Source: Natrinema sp. SYSU A 869 (GTDB lineage Archaea > Halobacteriota > Halobacteria > Halobacteriales > Natrialbaceae). Taken from it: a DNA stretch of 64,000 bases. This document shows, piece by piece, positions 43,796 through 53,045 of this stretch. Under the pieces are notes generated by a model that searched no databases, was not told where the DNA came from, and saw nothing but the letters and a program-made list of their open reading frames with translations. The first letter of the stretch is position 1, and each line of letters begins with the position of its first letter. The DNA lies in the NCBI RefSeq assembly GCF_019879105.1, contig NZ_CP082249.1, positions 1,426,001-1,490,000 on the forward strand, in the 5' to 3' direction. The position numbers and the translations under genes are program-made.

Positions 43796-43927
43796 ATGGA
43801 AGACGATCCGCTAGGGGATCGCAGGCCGATGCGGCCGCTCGTCGTGTCGTCGCTCGTCTCCCATCTCAACGCGTTTCGCGAGGACCACCAGCGACTCGGC
43901 TGCGATCACCCCACTCGAGACGCATGA
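43796..43927 (+). CDS. 43-aa leader protein overlapping the regulator gene
   Basis: The ATG at 43796 directly after the operator opens a 43-codon frame, MEDDPLGDRRPMRPLVVSSL onwards, ending RDA-TGA, whose stop overlaps the ATG of the DtxR gene (ATGA at 43924-43927). Translational coupling is therefore likely. It has no known domain. It may be a genuine micro-protein or a leader whose translation controls the regulator. Confidence 0.55.
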   Translation: MEDDPLGDRRPMRPLVVSSLVSHLNAFREDHQRLGCDHPTRDA

Positions 43928-44310
43928 CGGACGCGTCCCAGTACCTGCTCGTCTGCTATCTCGCCGCCCGTGACGGTGGCGAGCCGGTTTCCCCGGGGTA
44001 CGTCGCGGACGAACTCGAGCGATCGCCGGCGGTCGCGACGGAAACCCTCCAGCGACTCGAGACGCAGGGCTATCTCACCTACGAACCGTACGAGGGGGCG
44101 ACACTCACCGCTCAGGGGCGGGAGACGGCCGCCGACCTGTATGAGACCTACGTCGTCCTGTCGGCGTTTTTCAATGATGTGCTCGGCCTCGCGGAACCCG
44201 AGCGGGAGGCGATGGCGCTTGCAGGGAACGTCAGCTCGCTCGTCACTGAACGGGTCGCTGAAACGCTTCTCGAGGCCACCGACGTGGAATCCGTTGACGT
44301 CTGTGTCTGA
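43924..44310 (+). CDS. DtxR-type metal-dependent transcriptional regulator (short form)
   Basis: A 128-aa protein with an N-terminal winged helix: QYLLVCYLAARDGGEPVSPG, YVADELERSPAVATETLQRL (recognition helix), YLTYEPYEGATLTAQGRETA. It ends with a short dimerisation helix (AFFNDVLGLAEPEREAMALA), giving a DtxR/SirR-like regulator without the SH3 extension. The operator upstream indicates autoregulation. The Dps gene downstream is a plausible target. Confidence 0.85.
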   Translation: MTDASQYLLVCYLAARDGGEPVSPGYVADELERSPAVATETLQRLETQGYLTYEPYEGATLTAQGRETAADLYETYVVLSAFFNDVLGLAEPEREAMALAGNVSSLVTERVAETLLEATDVESVDVCV

Positions 44311-44470
44311 CCGTTTCTACCCGAGGCTAGTCCGGTTTCGCGGCCTGTAACTCCGTCAAAGACGATGGTTCACGAGGTGAACAGTACCGAGGCGGCAAAC
44401 GCCGTCGAGAGAGAAGTGAAAATCTTAGTCGGATCAGCGAACGCGCCCTCGCATCGAGCGATCGGCCGTG

Positions 44471-45016
44471 TTAGTTTGTGGCCGACTCGAGGACGAGCGT
44501 GTCGTCTTCGAGGTAGTGTTCGATGTGATGGGCGTGTTCCTCGATGGTCTCGAGTTGCTCGCGGAGCATTTGTGCGGTCGCGTGATCGCCGAGCCCCGCC
44601 GTGAGCTCGATGTGGTCACGGTAGCTCTCGATAATGTCGCCCATCATCTCGAGGTCGTTCGCGAGCGATGTCCGGATATCGTAGACGTCCTCGTCCTCGG
44701 GCTCGACGGTGGCGTTCTCGGCCAGCGTCGTCATGCTCGCGTGCGGAACGCCGCCCAGTGCCTGGAGCCGTTCGGCGACCTCGTCGGCGGCTGCCTCGAC
44801 GTCCTCGTAGACCTCCTGAAGGAAGACGTGCACGTCGAGGAACTCCGCGCCTTCGACGTTCCAGTGGTGTTTGTGGAGCTGGTGGTAGAGGACGTATGCG
44901 TCCGCGAGGTCACGGTTTAGCGCCTCGACGATCTGCTCGGCCTTCTCGGGCTCGAGTCTGAGCGCGTTCTCCTCGACGGTGCCGGCTTCCTGTTGGACGG
45001 TCTTCTGCGTGTTCAT
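44471..45016 (-). CDS. dpsA: Dps-type ferritin (DpsA)
   Basis: Forms dodecameric shells that store iron and protect DNA. The 181-aa protein has the family motif LYHQLHKHHWNVEGAEF and FLQEVYEDVEAAADEVAERL, which supply the His, Asp and Glu of the inter-subunit ferroxidase site. The ATG at 45016 (MNTQKTVQQEAGTV) is preferred over an upstream start. The promoter has an A/T-rich box (AAAATATAATTAAG on the coding strand) with a TTTAGG half-site next to it, similar to the DtxR operator 1.2 kb away. Confidence 0.93.
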   Translation of the reverse strand: MNTQKTVQQEAGTVEENALRLEPEKAEQIVEALNRDLADAYVLYHQLHKHHWNVEGAEFLDVHVFLQEVYEDVEAAADEVAERLQALGGVPHASMTTLAENATVEPEDEDVYDIRTSLANDLEMMGDIIESYRDHIELTAGLGDHATAQMLREQLETIEEHAHHIEHYLEDDTLVLESATN

Positions 45017-45276
45017 CACAAGAGAAAGATAGGCCTGCTCCCACATATAACTTTTCAACTTAATTATATTTTTTCGTGTGACCTAAACCTCGAGCGCGGT
45101 CGCCTCGATGACGGGGTGTCCGGTCGAATGCGCGCCTGCAGCGATGATTCGGATCTACCACCGGCCGCTGGACTCCCCCATTAGTGATCGGAATACATCA
45201 TCGAGCGATAGAATTCGAACGGCGCTCCCGCGTTAAGGCTGACTCGGGGCGTGGAGCTGCAAAAACGCGGAACTCG

Positions 45277-46968
45277 TCACTCGCCGAAGACGGAGGTGAA
45301 GAACTTTCGTTCGGCCGTCCGGAGGTGCTGGTTGAACGTCGCCGGCGCGATCCCGAGGCGCTCAGCGATCTCCTCGCCGGTGCTGCCCCGCGGCCAGTCG
45401 AAGTAGCCCGCGAAGTAAGCCGTCTCGAGTGCCGCTCGCTGTTTCTCGGTCAGTTCCTCCTCAAGGACCGACGACGAGCCGGTGTCGCTACGCTCGCTGC
45501 GTTCGGTGGTTCGCTGGGCGAGGTAGGTGATATCGTCGCGCTGGGACCTGATGAGTTCGATCATCTGGCGAGTGTCCCGGCCACGCGGGAGTTCGACGAC
45601 GAACCGGAACTCACCGTCAGAGATCGTCGCCGACGCGACGCGGCCGCCGTGGGTGGCGATCGCCTCGAACAGGGAGACCGCCGCGGGCGCGACGAGTTCG
45701 AACTCGAGTTCGTCGCGTCTGACCGAGAGGAATCGGACGTCGCCGATCCCGTCGGTGTGGTCGATGGCCTCGGCAAATGCTTCCTGCGAGACGCCCTGTG
45801 CCGAGCCGTAGGCCAGCAGCGCCTCGTCACCACCGACCAGTTGTTCGACCTCGATCGTACACGATTCGGTCGCAGAGAGTTCGACCAGTTCCTCGGCCAT
45901 CGCCTCGACGCGGAACTCGAGTTCGACGACGGCGTCGCTGACCAGTGCGTCCCTGCGTTCGATCGCCGTGATCGCGTGGGCGATGACGTCGCCGATCCGG
46001 GCGAGGACGCCGGTCTCCGGCCCCTCGAACGCCCGTGGCGACGACGAGTACACGTTCAATACGCCGTAGACGAGGTCCTCGTGGACGATCGGGATCGCCG
46101 CCGACGACCGGTAGTTGCGAGCGCGTGCCTGCTCCTGCCACGGCTCGAACTCGGGGTTCGTCTGGATATCGCTCATGACCTGGACCTGCCCGGTCCGGAT
46201 CGCCGTTCCCGAAGGTCCCCGCCCGGCTTCGTTGCTCTCATCGGCGGAGATATCGATCTCGTCGAGATAGCCGTCCTCGAAGCCGGCCGCTGCCTTCGGG
46301 ACGACGCGGTCGCTGCCCGGATTGACCCCGCCGATCCACGCGAACCGGTAGGCGTCCGACTCGGCGAGTCGATCGCAGACCTCCTGTTCGAGTTCCGCCT
46401 GCGTTTCGGTCGTGATCACCGCGTGGGTGATGTCGTGGACGATCCGGTTGAGTCGGTTGAGCGCCTCGAGGTGTTCGCGCTGCTGGCGGCGTTCTTGCTC
46501 CTGGCGAGCGCGCTCGATTGCGTGGTGAATCGTCCGCACCAGCAACTCGCTCGTCACCTCGTCTTTCACGAGGAAGTCCTGTGCACCGCGTTGAATTGCC
46601 TCGACGCCGACCTGCTGGTCGCGGACGCCCGTCAGGACGACGATCGGCGTCTCGCCCATCTCCTCGTGGACCCGTTCGAGGGTCGTCAGCCCCTCGCTGT
46701 CGGGGAGGTTTAGGTCGAGCAAGACGATGTCGGTGGGCTCGGACTCGGCCGTCTCAAGGCCCTCTTCGAGGCGAGTTTCCCGCGAAATCTCCGGTGTTCG
46801 CCCGGTCGATTCGACGGGACTGACCCGCTGGGCGAGCTCTTCGGTGTCCCGGAGCATCTCCTGAATCAGCCGGGCGTCGCCGGGGTTATCCTCGATGAGG
46901 AGGATGCGAAGCGTGTCGGCGGTTTCAGCGTTCTGCTCAGTCTCGGTCTCGGCGTTCGTCTCGCTCAT
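45277..46968 (-). CDS. Response regulator with GAF and bat-type HTH
   Basis: A 563-aa regulator. The N-terminal receiver (about residues 20-150) has IEDNPGDARL, the phospho-Asp in VLLDLNLPDSEGL and Lys in DFLVKDEVTS. It is followed by a GAF domain (about 175-330, NYRSSAAIPIVHEDLVYGVL), a bacterio-opsin-activator sensory domain and a C-terminal HTH-10 (FDWPRGSTGEEIAERLGIAP). Its ATG overlaps the stop of the upstream response regulator by one base (TGATG). It is the likely DNA-binding output of the operon. Confidence 0.93.
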   Translation of the reverse strand: MSETNAETETEQNAETADTLRILLIEDNPGDARLIQEMLRDTEELAQRVSPVESTGRTPEISRETRLEEGLETAESEPTDIVLLDLNLPDSEGLTTLERVHEEMGETPIVVLTGVRDQQVGVEAIQRGAQDFLVKDEVTSELLVRTIHHAIERARQEQERRQQREHLEALNRLNRIVHDITHAVITTETQAELEQEVCDRLAESDAYRFAWIGGVNPGSDRVVPKAAAGFEDGYLDEIDISADESNEAGRGPSGTAIRTGQVQVMSDIQTNPEFEPWQEQARARNYRSSAAIPIVHEDLVYGVLNVYSSSPRAFEGPETGVLARIGDVIAHAITAIERRDALVSDAVVELEFRVEAMAEELVELSATESCTIEVEQLVGGDEALLAYGSAQGVSQEAFAEAIDHTDGIGDVRFLSVRRDELEFELVAPAAVSLFEAIATHGGRVASATISDGEFRFVVELPRGRDTRQMIELIRSQRDDITYLAQRTTERSERSDTGSSSVLEEELTEKQRAALETAYFAGYFDWPRGSTGEEIAERLGIAPATFNQHLRTAERKFFTSVFGE

Positions 46969-47429
46969 CACTTATCGACCTCCGGCGGGAGCCGCACGAC
47001 CGAGAACCAGAACTTCTCAAAGGCACGGACCGTCTCGATGAACTCGTCGGGATCGACCGGCTTCGTAAGGTAGGCGTTGGCGTGGAGTTCGTAGGATTTG
47101 ACGATGTCTTCCTCTGCCCGCGAACTCGTCAACACGATGATTGGAATCGATCGCAGCGCCGGATCCTCCTTGAGTTCCTCGAGGACCTCTTCGCCGTCCT
47201 TGCCGGGCAGATTGAGATCCAAGAGGACGAGGTCCGGCCGCGGTACGTCGGCGTACGGTTCGCGCTGGGACAGGAAGTCCAGTGCCTCGGCACCGTTGGA
47301 GACGACGTGCAAGTCGTTCTCGATCCGGCCCTGTTTGAACGCCTCCTTGGTCAGGCGGACGTCGCCAGGGTTGTCCTCGACGAGCAAGATCTGTGCCGGT
47401 TCGGCCCGAAAGCTGTCTGAGTCACTCAT
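46968..47429 (-). CDS. Rcp1-like single-domain response regulator
   Basis: A 153-aa CheY-like protein: ILLVEDNPGDVRLTKEAFKQ, the phospho-Asp in DLVLLDLNLPGKDGEEVLEEL, Thr in IIVLTSSRAEEDIV and Lys in AYLTKPVDPDEF. This belongs to the Rcp1 subgroup often paired with PAS/GAF kinases. The start at 47429 overlaps the kinase stop at 47422 by 8 bases. Confidence 0.93.
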   Translation of the reverse strand: MSDSDSFRAEPAQILLVEDNPGDVRLTKEAFKQGRIENDLHVVSNGAEALDFLSQREPYADVPRPDLVLLDLNLPGKDGEEVLEELKEDPALRSIPIIVLTSSRAEEDIVKSYELHANAYLTKPVDPDEFIETVRAFEKFWFSVVRLPPEVDK

Positions 47430-50400
47430 CGGTTGGGAAGTCCGTATCGGTTGCCGTATCGCCCTCGAGGGGTGTCGCCGTCTCCGGGATGGCTGGCAGT
47501 TCGACCGTGAACGTCGATCCCTCGCCGGGGTCGGAGACGACGGTAATCTCGCCGTCGTGGCGCTCGGCGATGCGTTGACAGAGCGCGAGTCCGATACCGG
47601 TTCCGGCGTACTCCTCGTGGCTGTGGAGTCGATCGAACACCTGGAAGATGCGATCCGTATCGTCCGACTCGATCCCGATCCCCCGATCGCGAACTGAAAC
47701 GATCCATTTTGCATCTGTTTTCTCGGCGAATACGGATATACGTGGGGTTCCGTCGCCCGAATAGGTAATCGCGTTATCGAGTAAGTTCTGGAACAGCTGG
47801 CGGAGCTGTCCCGGGTCGCCGTACACCTGTGGCAGCGAGTCGACCGTGATCTCGGCGTCGGTCTCGTCGATCCGCACCTCGAGGTCGGCCAGCACGTCCG
47901 CGAGGACGGCTTCGCAGTCGACGGGCCGGAACGAATTGCCCTGCGTGTCGACCCGCGAGTACTGGAGCAGGCCGTCGATCATCTCCTGCATCCGGTTGGC
48001 ACCGTCGACCGCGAACTCGATGAACTCCTCGCCGTCGTCGTCGAGCACGTCGGTGTACCGTCGCTCGACGAGCGTGAGATAGCTCGAGATCATCCTTAAT
48101 GGCTCCTGCAGGTCATGGGAGGCCGCGTAGGCGAACTGCTCGAGGCGCTGGTTGGACTCCTCGAGGTTGTCGACCAACTCCTCGAGTTTGCGCTGGGATT
48201 TTCGCTGGTCGGTCACGTCCCGGCCGATCCCGGTCACGACGGGGTCGCCGTCGGGGTTCTCGAGCGTCGACGCGACGAACTCGTAGGGGATTTCAGTCCC
48301 GTCTTTCGTCTGTATTATCGCTTCCACGCGCGTATGGCCCGTCTCGAAGGCGTCTGCGATCGCGGTCGCGATCCTGTTCGCGTCCTCGCCCTCGAAAACT
48401 CCAGTGCGTGCATCGACTCGACCTCGGCGTCCGTATAGCCCGTCACCTCGGTGAGAGTCTCGTTCCACCGTTTGAGGTCCCCCGTCTCGTCGAGTACGTA
48501 GAACACGTCGTCGACTGCGTCGAGAACATCGTCGGTGAACTCCTTGAACCGCTCGAGGCGCGCTTCCCGCTCGCGCAGTTGGCGCTGTTTCGCCTTGGCC
48601 TCGGTGACGTCCTGCACCATGAGCATCCCGGCGAACACGTCGCCTCGGTCGTCTTCGACCGGCAGCGCGTGGGCCGTCCACTCGCGGTCGTGCATGGCGA
48701 ACTCGAACGAGCGATGCTCGCCCGCGATCGCGGCCCGAAAGTTCGATTCGAACGTCTCGCGCGTCTCACTTTCGTAGCGCTCTCGGACCGTTTGTCCGAC
48801 GAACTCCGAGACGGAGAGATCGATCTCATCAAGGATTTGCCCACCGGCGAGCGTGTACTCCAGATCCTCGTCGAACAACGCGACGAGTCCGTTGGGGAAC
48901 TGCTCGACCAGCGTCCGGTAGCGCTGTTCGCTCTCCGCGAGGTCACGCTGGCGAGCCTGGCGCTCGAGTTCGTAGCTGACCCACTGGGTCGCGAGTTCGA
49001 CGAAGGACCGCTCCGCCGGGGTGAACGGTTCCGAACGGGACGACTCGTCCTCAAAACAGAGGGTCCCGTAGGAGTCACCGTCGACGACCACCCGGCCGCC
49101 GAGATACGAATCGAGATCCCACTCATCGTAGGCGTCCTCACTGACCCCGTGCTCGAGCGGTGAGTCAGTAAACGCGAACAGGTCATCCGATTCGATCGTT
49201 CGCTTGCAGTAGGCGGTCGACAACGACGTGACCGAGCCCGGTCGGAATCGATCATCACCGCCGCTTGCGTGTGTCACCGCGAAGCGGTCATTGGCCGCGT
49301 CGGTCCGGGCCAGAAAGCCGCCCTCGAGACCGAGCCGCTCGCGGCCGAGCGCGAGCAGGTCGTCGATCTTCTCGTCGAAGCTCAGTTCGCTATCGGCGGT
49401 GATCGCGTAAAGGCGCTGTAAGGTGCGGTTCGTCTCCGCCAGTTCTCGTTCGGTCTCGTTGCGTTCGGTAACGTCCTGAAAGTAGATCGATAGTCCCGTC
49501 TCGGAGGGATAGGCGTGGACCTCGTACCACGCATCGAGCGGCGGGAAGTACTCCTCGAAACTGGTCGGTTCCTGCGTTTCCATCGCCCGCCGATACTCCG
49601 TCTCGAACGTCGAATCCACGGCGGCCGGAAACACATCCCAGACGTTCTCCCCGAGCAGTCCCTTGTCTTCGGGGTCGATCAGCGCTCGCGCTCGCTCGTT
49701 GACGTACGTGAACTTCCACTCCACATCGAGCCCGAAGAAGGCGTCCGCGACTCGGTCGAACGTCGTCTCGAGTTCGCTCTCGAGGCGTTTGCGGTCGGTG
49801 ATATCTTCGATGGCGAAGACGGCACTGGTCACCTCGCCGTCCTCGGTCTCCAATGGCGAGCCGTTGATTGATAGCCAGACGCGGCTCCCGTCCGGCCGCC
49901 GGACGTTCATCTCGTGGTCAAAGATGTCCGTCCCGGCGTCGACGACTCGATCGAACGGCAACTCGTCCGCCGAAATGAGCTCACCGCCCTCGGTTCTGGC
50001 GTCCCAGCAGGAATCGTCGTCGGAGAGTGCGGTGATCTCTGCCCGCGTTCGGCCGAAGATTTCCGCGGCACGCTCGTTGGCGAACGCGACGCCCCCGTCA
50101 GCGTCGACGGCGACGATTCCCGTCGGACTCGTCTCGACGATGCCGTCCGCGACCGTGTCGGTCGCCGGCTCCTGTCGCCGCGCTCGGTGGTTCTCAATCG
50201 CCGCTGCGAGGAGGTCCGCGACGCTCACAGCGAATTCGACCTCGTGCTCGGCGAACTCTCGGTTGTCCGTCGTCTGAACGCCGAGCATCCCCCAGGGACT
50301 GGCAGGAGGGCCGATACTGACGCCGAGCACGCCGGCACCACCGTGACCGGCGAGCGACGCGAGCGCTGGCGCGTTGCAGTTCCAGTCGTCGCGGTCACGG

Positions 50401-50714
50401 GTGGTGACGACCGGCTCCGCGGATTCGAGCACGCGGCCGACCCACGAATCGGCGTCAGCAGGGAGCGTTGCCGAACCCACAGTGTCCCCGTCCCGACCGA
50501 CGCCCAAACGTCGCACCGCCGTGTCACCGTCCGGACGCAGTTCGAGGACCGAGCAGCCGTCGACCTCGAGGACGTCCCGGACAGTCCTGGCCGCGTCGGT
50601 CAGCAGATCGTCGAGATCGGTCGACTCCAGAGCGATCCGGCCGAGGTCGGCGACGGCTTCCTGACACCGGATCCGAGAGCAGGAAGCATCTGACGAAGGA
50701 TCGGCGGCAGCCAT
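47422..50714 (-). pseudogene. Multi-PAS/GAF sensor histidine kinase, frameshifted
   Basis: The first frame runs from the ATG at 50714 (MAAADPSSDASCSRIRCQEA) through GAF (about 20-190), PAS (200-320), PAS (325-450), GAF (460-620) and PAS (630-740), reaching GYTDAEVESMHALEF, then derails into Arg-rich sequence. A second frame picks up with FEGEDANRIATAIADAFETG and has the HisKA H-box AASHDLQEPLRMISSY, then HATPase motifs (QNLLDNAITYS, RDRGIGI, GTGIGLALCQ). Adding one T on the minus strand (the A4 run at 48395-48398) joins them into about 1097 aa. All functional motifs are intact, so a single-base loss, real or technical, is the only defect. Confidence 0.88.
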
Positions 50715-50992
50715 AGTACGATTCAAAATGCGATCAGACGGTGTAAACCTAGCGCCGGACTCTCTCGAAGCGAACGCTCGCGTCGCAATGACGGTCGCGG
50801 TCAACGACCGGTCGTGGCTCAGCCGTTTCCGTCGATAGCCGAATCGTCCGACCGTCGCGAAGCGCTCAGCGATCCAGTTTCGGTCCCAGCCGAGCAGCGC
50901 GACAACGCTCTCGAACTAAGTCCGAATTTCCGCAACCGGTTCCGAGCGGAGCGTGCAGCGTTACTCGACCGTCCACAGTCGAACGTACAGCG

Positions 50993-51856
50993 TTACTCGG
51001 CCGCCCGCAGTCGAATCGTGATCCCGTCTGGGTCCGTGAACTCGATACCGTCGTCGGCTGTAGTGACCGATACGTCGTCGCCGACCAGCCGCTCCCGAAT
51101 CGTATCGATCGCGTCCGCGTCTGGAACGAGGAGTTCGAACCACTCTAGTCCCAGTCCGTCGGCCGGTGTCGACCGCTGGTTCCACGTGTTTACCCCGATA
51201 TGATGGTGATAGCCGCCCGCCGCGAAAAAGCACGCACCCGGCGCGAACGACATCGAGACGTCGAAACCCAGCGTCTCCACGTAGAACGAGCGCGCCGCCT
51301 CGAGCGAGGACACCTCGAGATGGACGTGACCGAGAGTCGTTCCGTCGGGGACCAGTTGCGGGCCGTTCGAAACCGTCGCGTCGTCGGCCGCAGCCGTGAG
51401 GGCGGCGAGATCGAGCGGACCGCCGGCAGCCTGAACTGAACCGTCCTTAGTCCGCGGCCACACATCCCGCGGTCGGTCACAGTAAATCTCGACGCCGTTG
51501 CCCTCGGGGTCGGTACAGTACAGCGCCTCGCTGACGCCGTGATCGGAGGCTCCATCGAGGGTCCAGCGGTCGCGAACCCGCTCTAATGCACACCCCAGCG
51601 CCTCGCGCGAGGGGACCCTGAACGCGTTGTGATAGAGCCCCGTCTCTTGCTCGCCGCGCGGCTCGGCGTCCAGGTCCTCGCGCAACACGAGTAGCGGCGT
51701 CTCACTGACGCCGAGCGTCGCCCTCGTCTCGCCTCGGTTCTGGACGCGGAGTCCGACGACGTCGCAATAGAACTCGATCATCGCCGCCCGGTCGGCGACG
51801 GAGAGTGCAGTCCGACCGGGACGAGTGTCGTCCGGAAGCGCCGGGGCTCGACTCAT
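50993..51856 (-). CDS. VOC-family protein, CatE-like extradiol dioxygenase
   Basis: A 287-aa protein with two vicinal-oxygen-chelate modules. Module 1 (about 10-130) has LSVADRAAMIEFYCDVVGLR and DPEGNGVEIYCD. Module 2 (about 165-285) has LGHVHLEVSSLEAARSFYVE and FAAGGYHHHIGVNTWN, ending in FTDPDGITIRL. His residues in HVHLEV and HHHIG and an acidic residue near each end are candidate metal ligands, as in catechol-2,3-dioxygenase. Substrate unknown. The ATG at 51856 (MSRAPALPDDTRPGRT) is chosen; the upstream frame is basic. Confidence 0.88.
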   Translation of the reverse strand: MSRAPALPDDTRPGRTALSVADRAAMIEFYCDVVGLRVQNRGETRATLGVSETPLLVLREDLDAEPRGEQETGLYHNAFRVPSREALGCALERVRDRWTLDGASDHGVSEALYCTDPEGNGVEIYCDRPRDVWPRTKDGSVQAAGGPLDLAALTAAADDATVSNGPQLVPDGTTLGHVHLEVSSLEAARSFYVETLGFDVSMSFAPGACFFAAGGYHHHIGVNTWNQRSTPADGLGLEWFELLVPDADAIDTIRERLVGDDVSVTTADDGIEFTDPDGITIRLRAAE

Positions 51857-51927
51857 ACGTTCCCTATGGGAGCGACCCTCGTAAGTGGCTCTTTTGGCCA
51901 TGCGGGAATACGAGGGGCGCGTCGCCG

Positions 51928-52956
51928 TTACTTCGAATCGCTGTCCTCGTCGGGCCCGTCGACAAGCCGATAGGTCCGTCCCCGGCGCTCGCCGACGGCC
52001 TCGATCAGGTCGTAGTGGACCATCTTCGTCAGGTAGTTCCGTAGCGTCCGGTTCGTCTTCGGCTCCTCGACGCGACGCTCGTACTCGTCGTAGAGTTCGC
52101 CCGGTTCGATCTCGCCCGCCTCGTCAATCACATCGTACAGCACCCGCTGGTGTTCGATCAGCCCCTCGACGGTCTTCCGACGGATCGCCGTCCGCGCGTC
52201 CGGGATCGCCGCCTCGACCGTCTTGTCGGTGATCGATTCCACCCCCCGTCGCTCCGCGCGGCGGGCCGCCGACCGGAGGATGCCGATTCCCACGCGGGCA
52301 TCCCCCGACGCGGCGTCGGCGATTGTTCGCAACTGCGAGTCAGCCACGACCGCCGGCTCGAGCGCCTTTGCCGCCCGCTCAGCGAGGATTGCGGTGAGTT
52401 CGTCGGTGCCGTAGCGATCGAAGCGGACGCGGGTGCCAGCGTGGAGCCGCGATCTAACGCGGTCGTCGAAGCCTGCGAACAGTTCCACCTCGCGGTTGGC
52501 GATCAACACGGGTGAGACGTGGGGCAACCGATGGAGGTCGTATAACGCGGCCGTCTCCTCTAACTGGTCGACCTCATCCAAGATGGCGACGATCGGCCCC
52601 TCGTCCGCCCGGGAGAGCCGCTCGAACAGTTCGTCTTTCGGCGTCGAGCGGTGGACGTTAACCGCCCGATCGATCGCCTCGAGAACGCTATAGAGCACGC
52701 GAAACCGCGTGTACTCCTGCCAGCAGTTGACGTAGGCGACACGGACCGTTGGTTCCTGTTCGCACAACTGGGCGAGCGTGTAACGGGCGATACAGGTCTT
52801 GCCGACGCCCGTCGGCCCGAAGAGGAAGGCCGGATCCGGCCGTCCGTCGTACAGCAGTGGCTCGAGGGTCTCCGAGAGATGGGTCACCTCGTCGTGGCGG
52901 TGGACCACCTCGGTGGGCACGAAGTCCTCACGCAGGACGCGGCCATCGACGATCAC
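51928..52956 (-). CDS. orc: Orc1/Cdc6-family replication initiator
   Basis: AAA+ initiator, 342 aa from the GTG at 52956. Walker A GPTGVGKT (in FLFGPTGVGKTCIARYTLAQ), Walker B VAILDEVDQL, a sensor segment in PVLIANREVE, and the arginine-finger region AGTRVRFDRYGTDELTAIL. A C-terminal winged helix follows (IEHQRVLYDVIDEAGEIEPG). The upstream ATG at 53049 would add 31 residues, but a TATA element (TTTAATA, complement of 52981-52987) about 28 bases before the GTG argues for a leaderless transcript starting there. It is shorter than the main origin-associated Orc1 proteins. Which origin it serves is unknown. Confidence 0.88.
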   Translation of the reverse strand: MIVDGRVLREDFVPTEVVHRHDEVTHLSETLEPLLYDGRPDPAFLFGPTGVGKTCIARYTLAQLCEQEPTVRVAYVNCWQEYTRFRVLYSVLEAIDRAVNVHRSTPKDELFERLSRADEGPIVAILDEVDQLEETAALYDLHRLPHVSPVLIANREVELFAGFDDRVRSRLHAGTRVRFDRYGTDELTAILAERAAKALEPAVVADSQLRTIADAASGDARVGIGILRSAARRAERRGVESITDKTVEAAIPDARTAIRRKTVEGLIEHQRVLYDVIDEAGEIEPGELYDEYERRVEEPKTNRTLRNYLTKMVHYDLIEAVGERRGRTYRLVDGPDEDSDSK

Positions 52957-53033
52957 ACCGGACCGGTTCGGTCTCGATGCTATTAAACGACGCCGGGGCG
53001 GTTCCAATACTTCCGAAACATCGGCCCAATTCG

Positions 53034-53045
53034 ATATCGCGATAT
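53034..53045. promoter_or_regulatory. 12-base palindrome in the orc upstream region
   Basis: ATATCGCGATAT is a perfect palindrome located about 50 bases upstream of the TATA element assigned to orc. It could be a regulator or initiator binding site; a second copy was not found. Confidence 0.35.
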
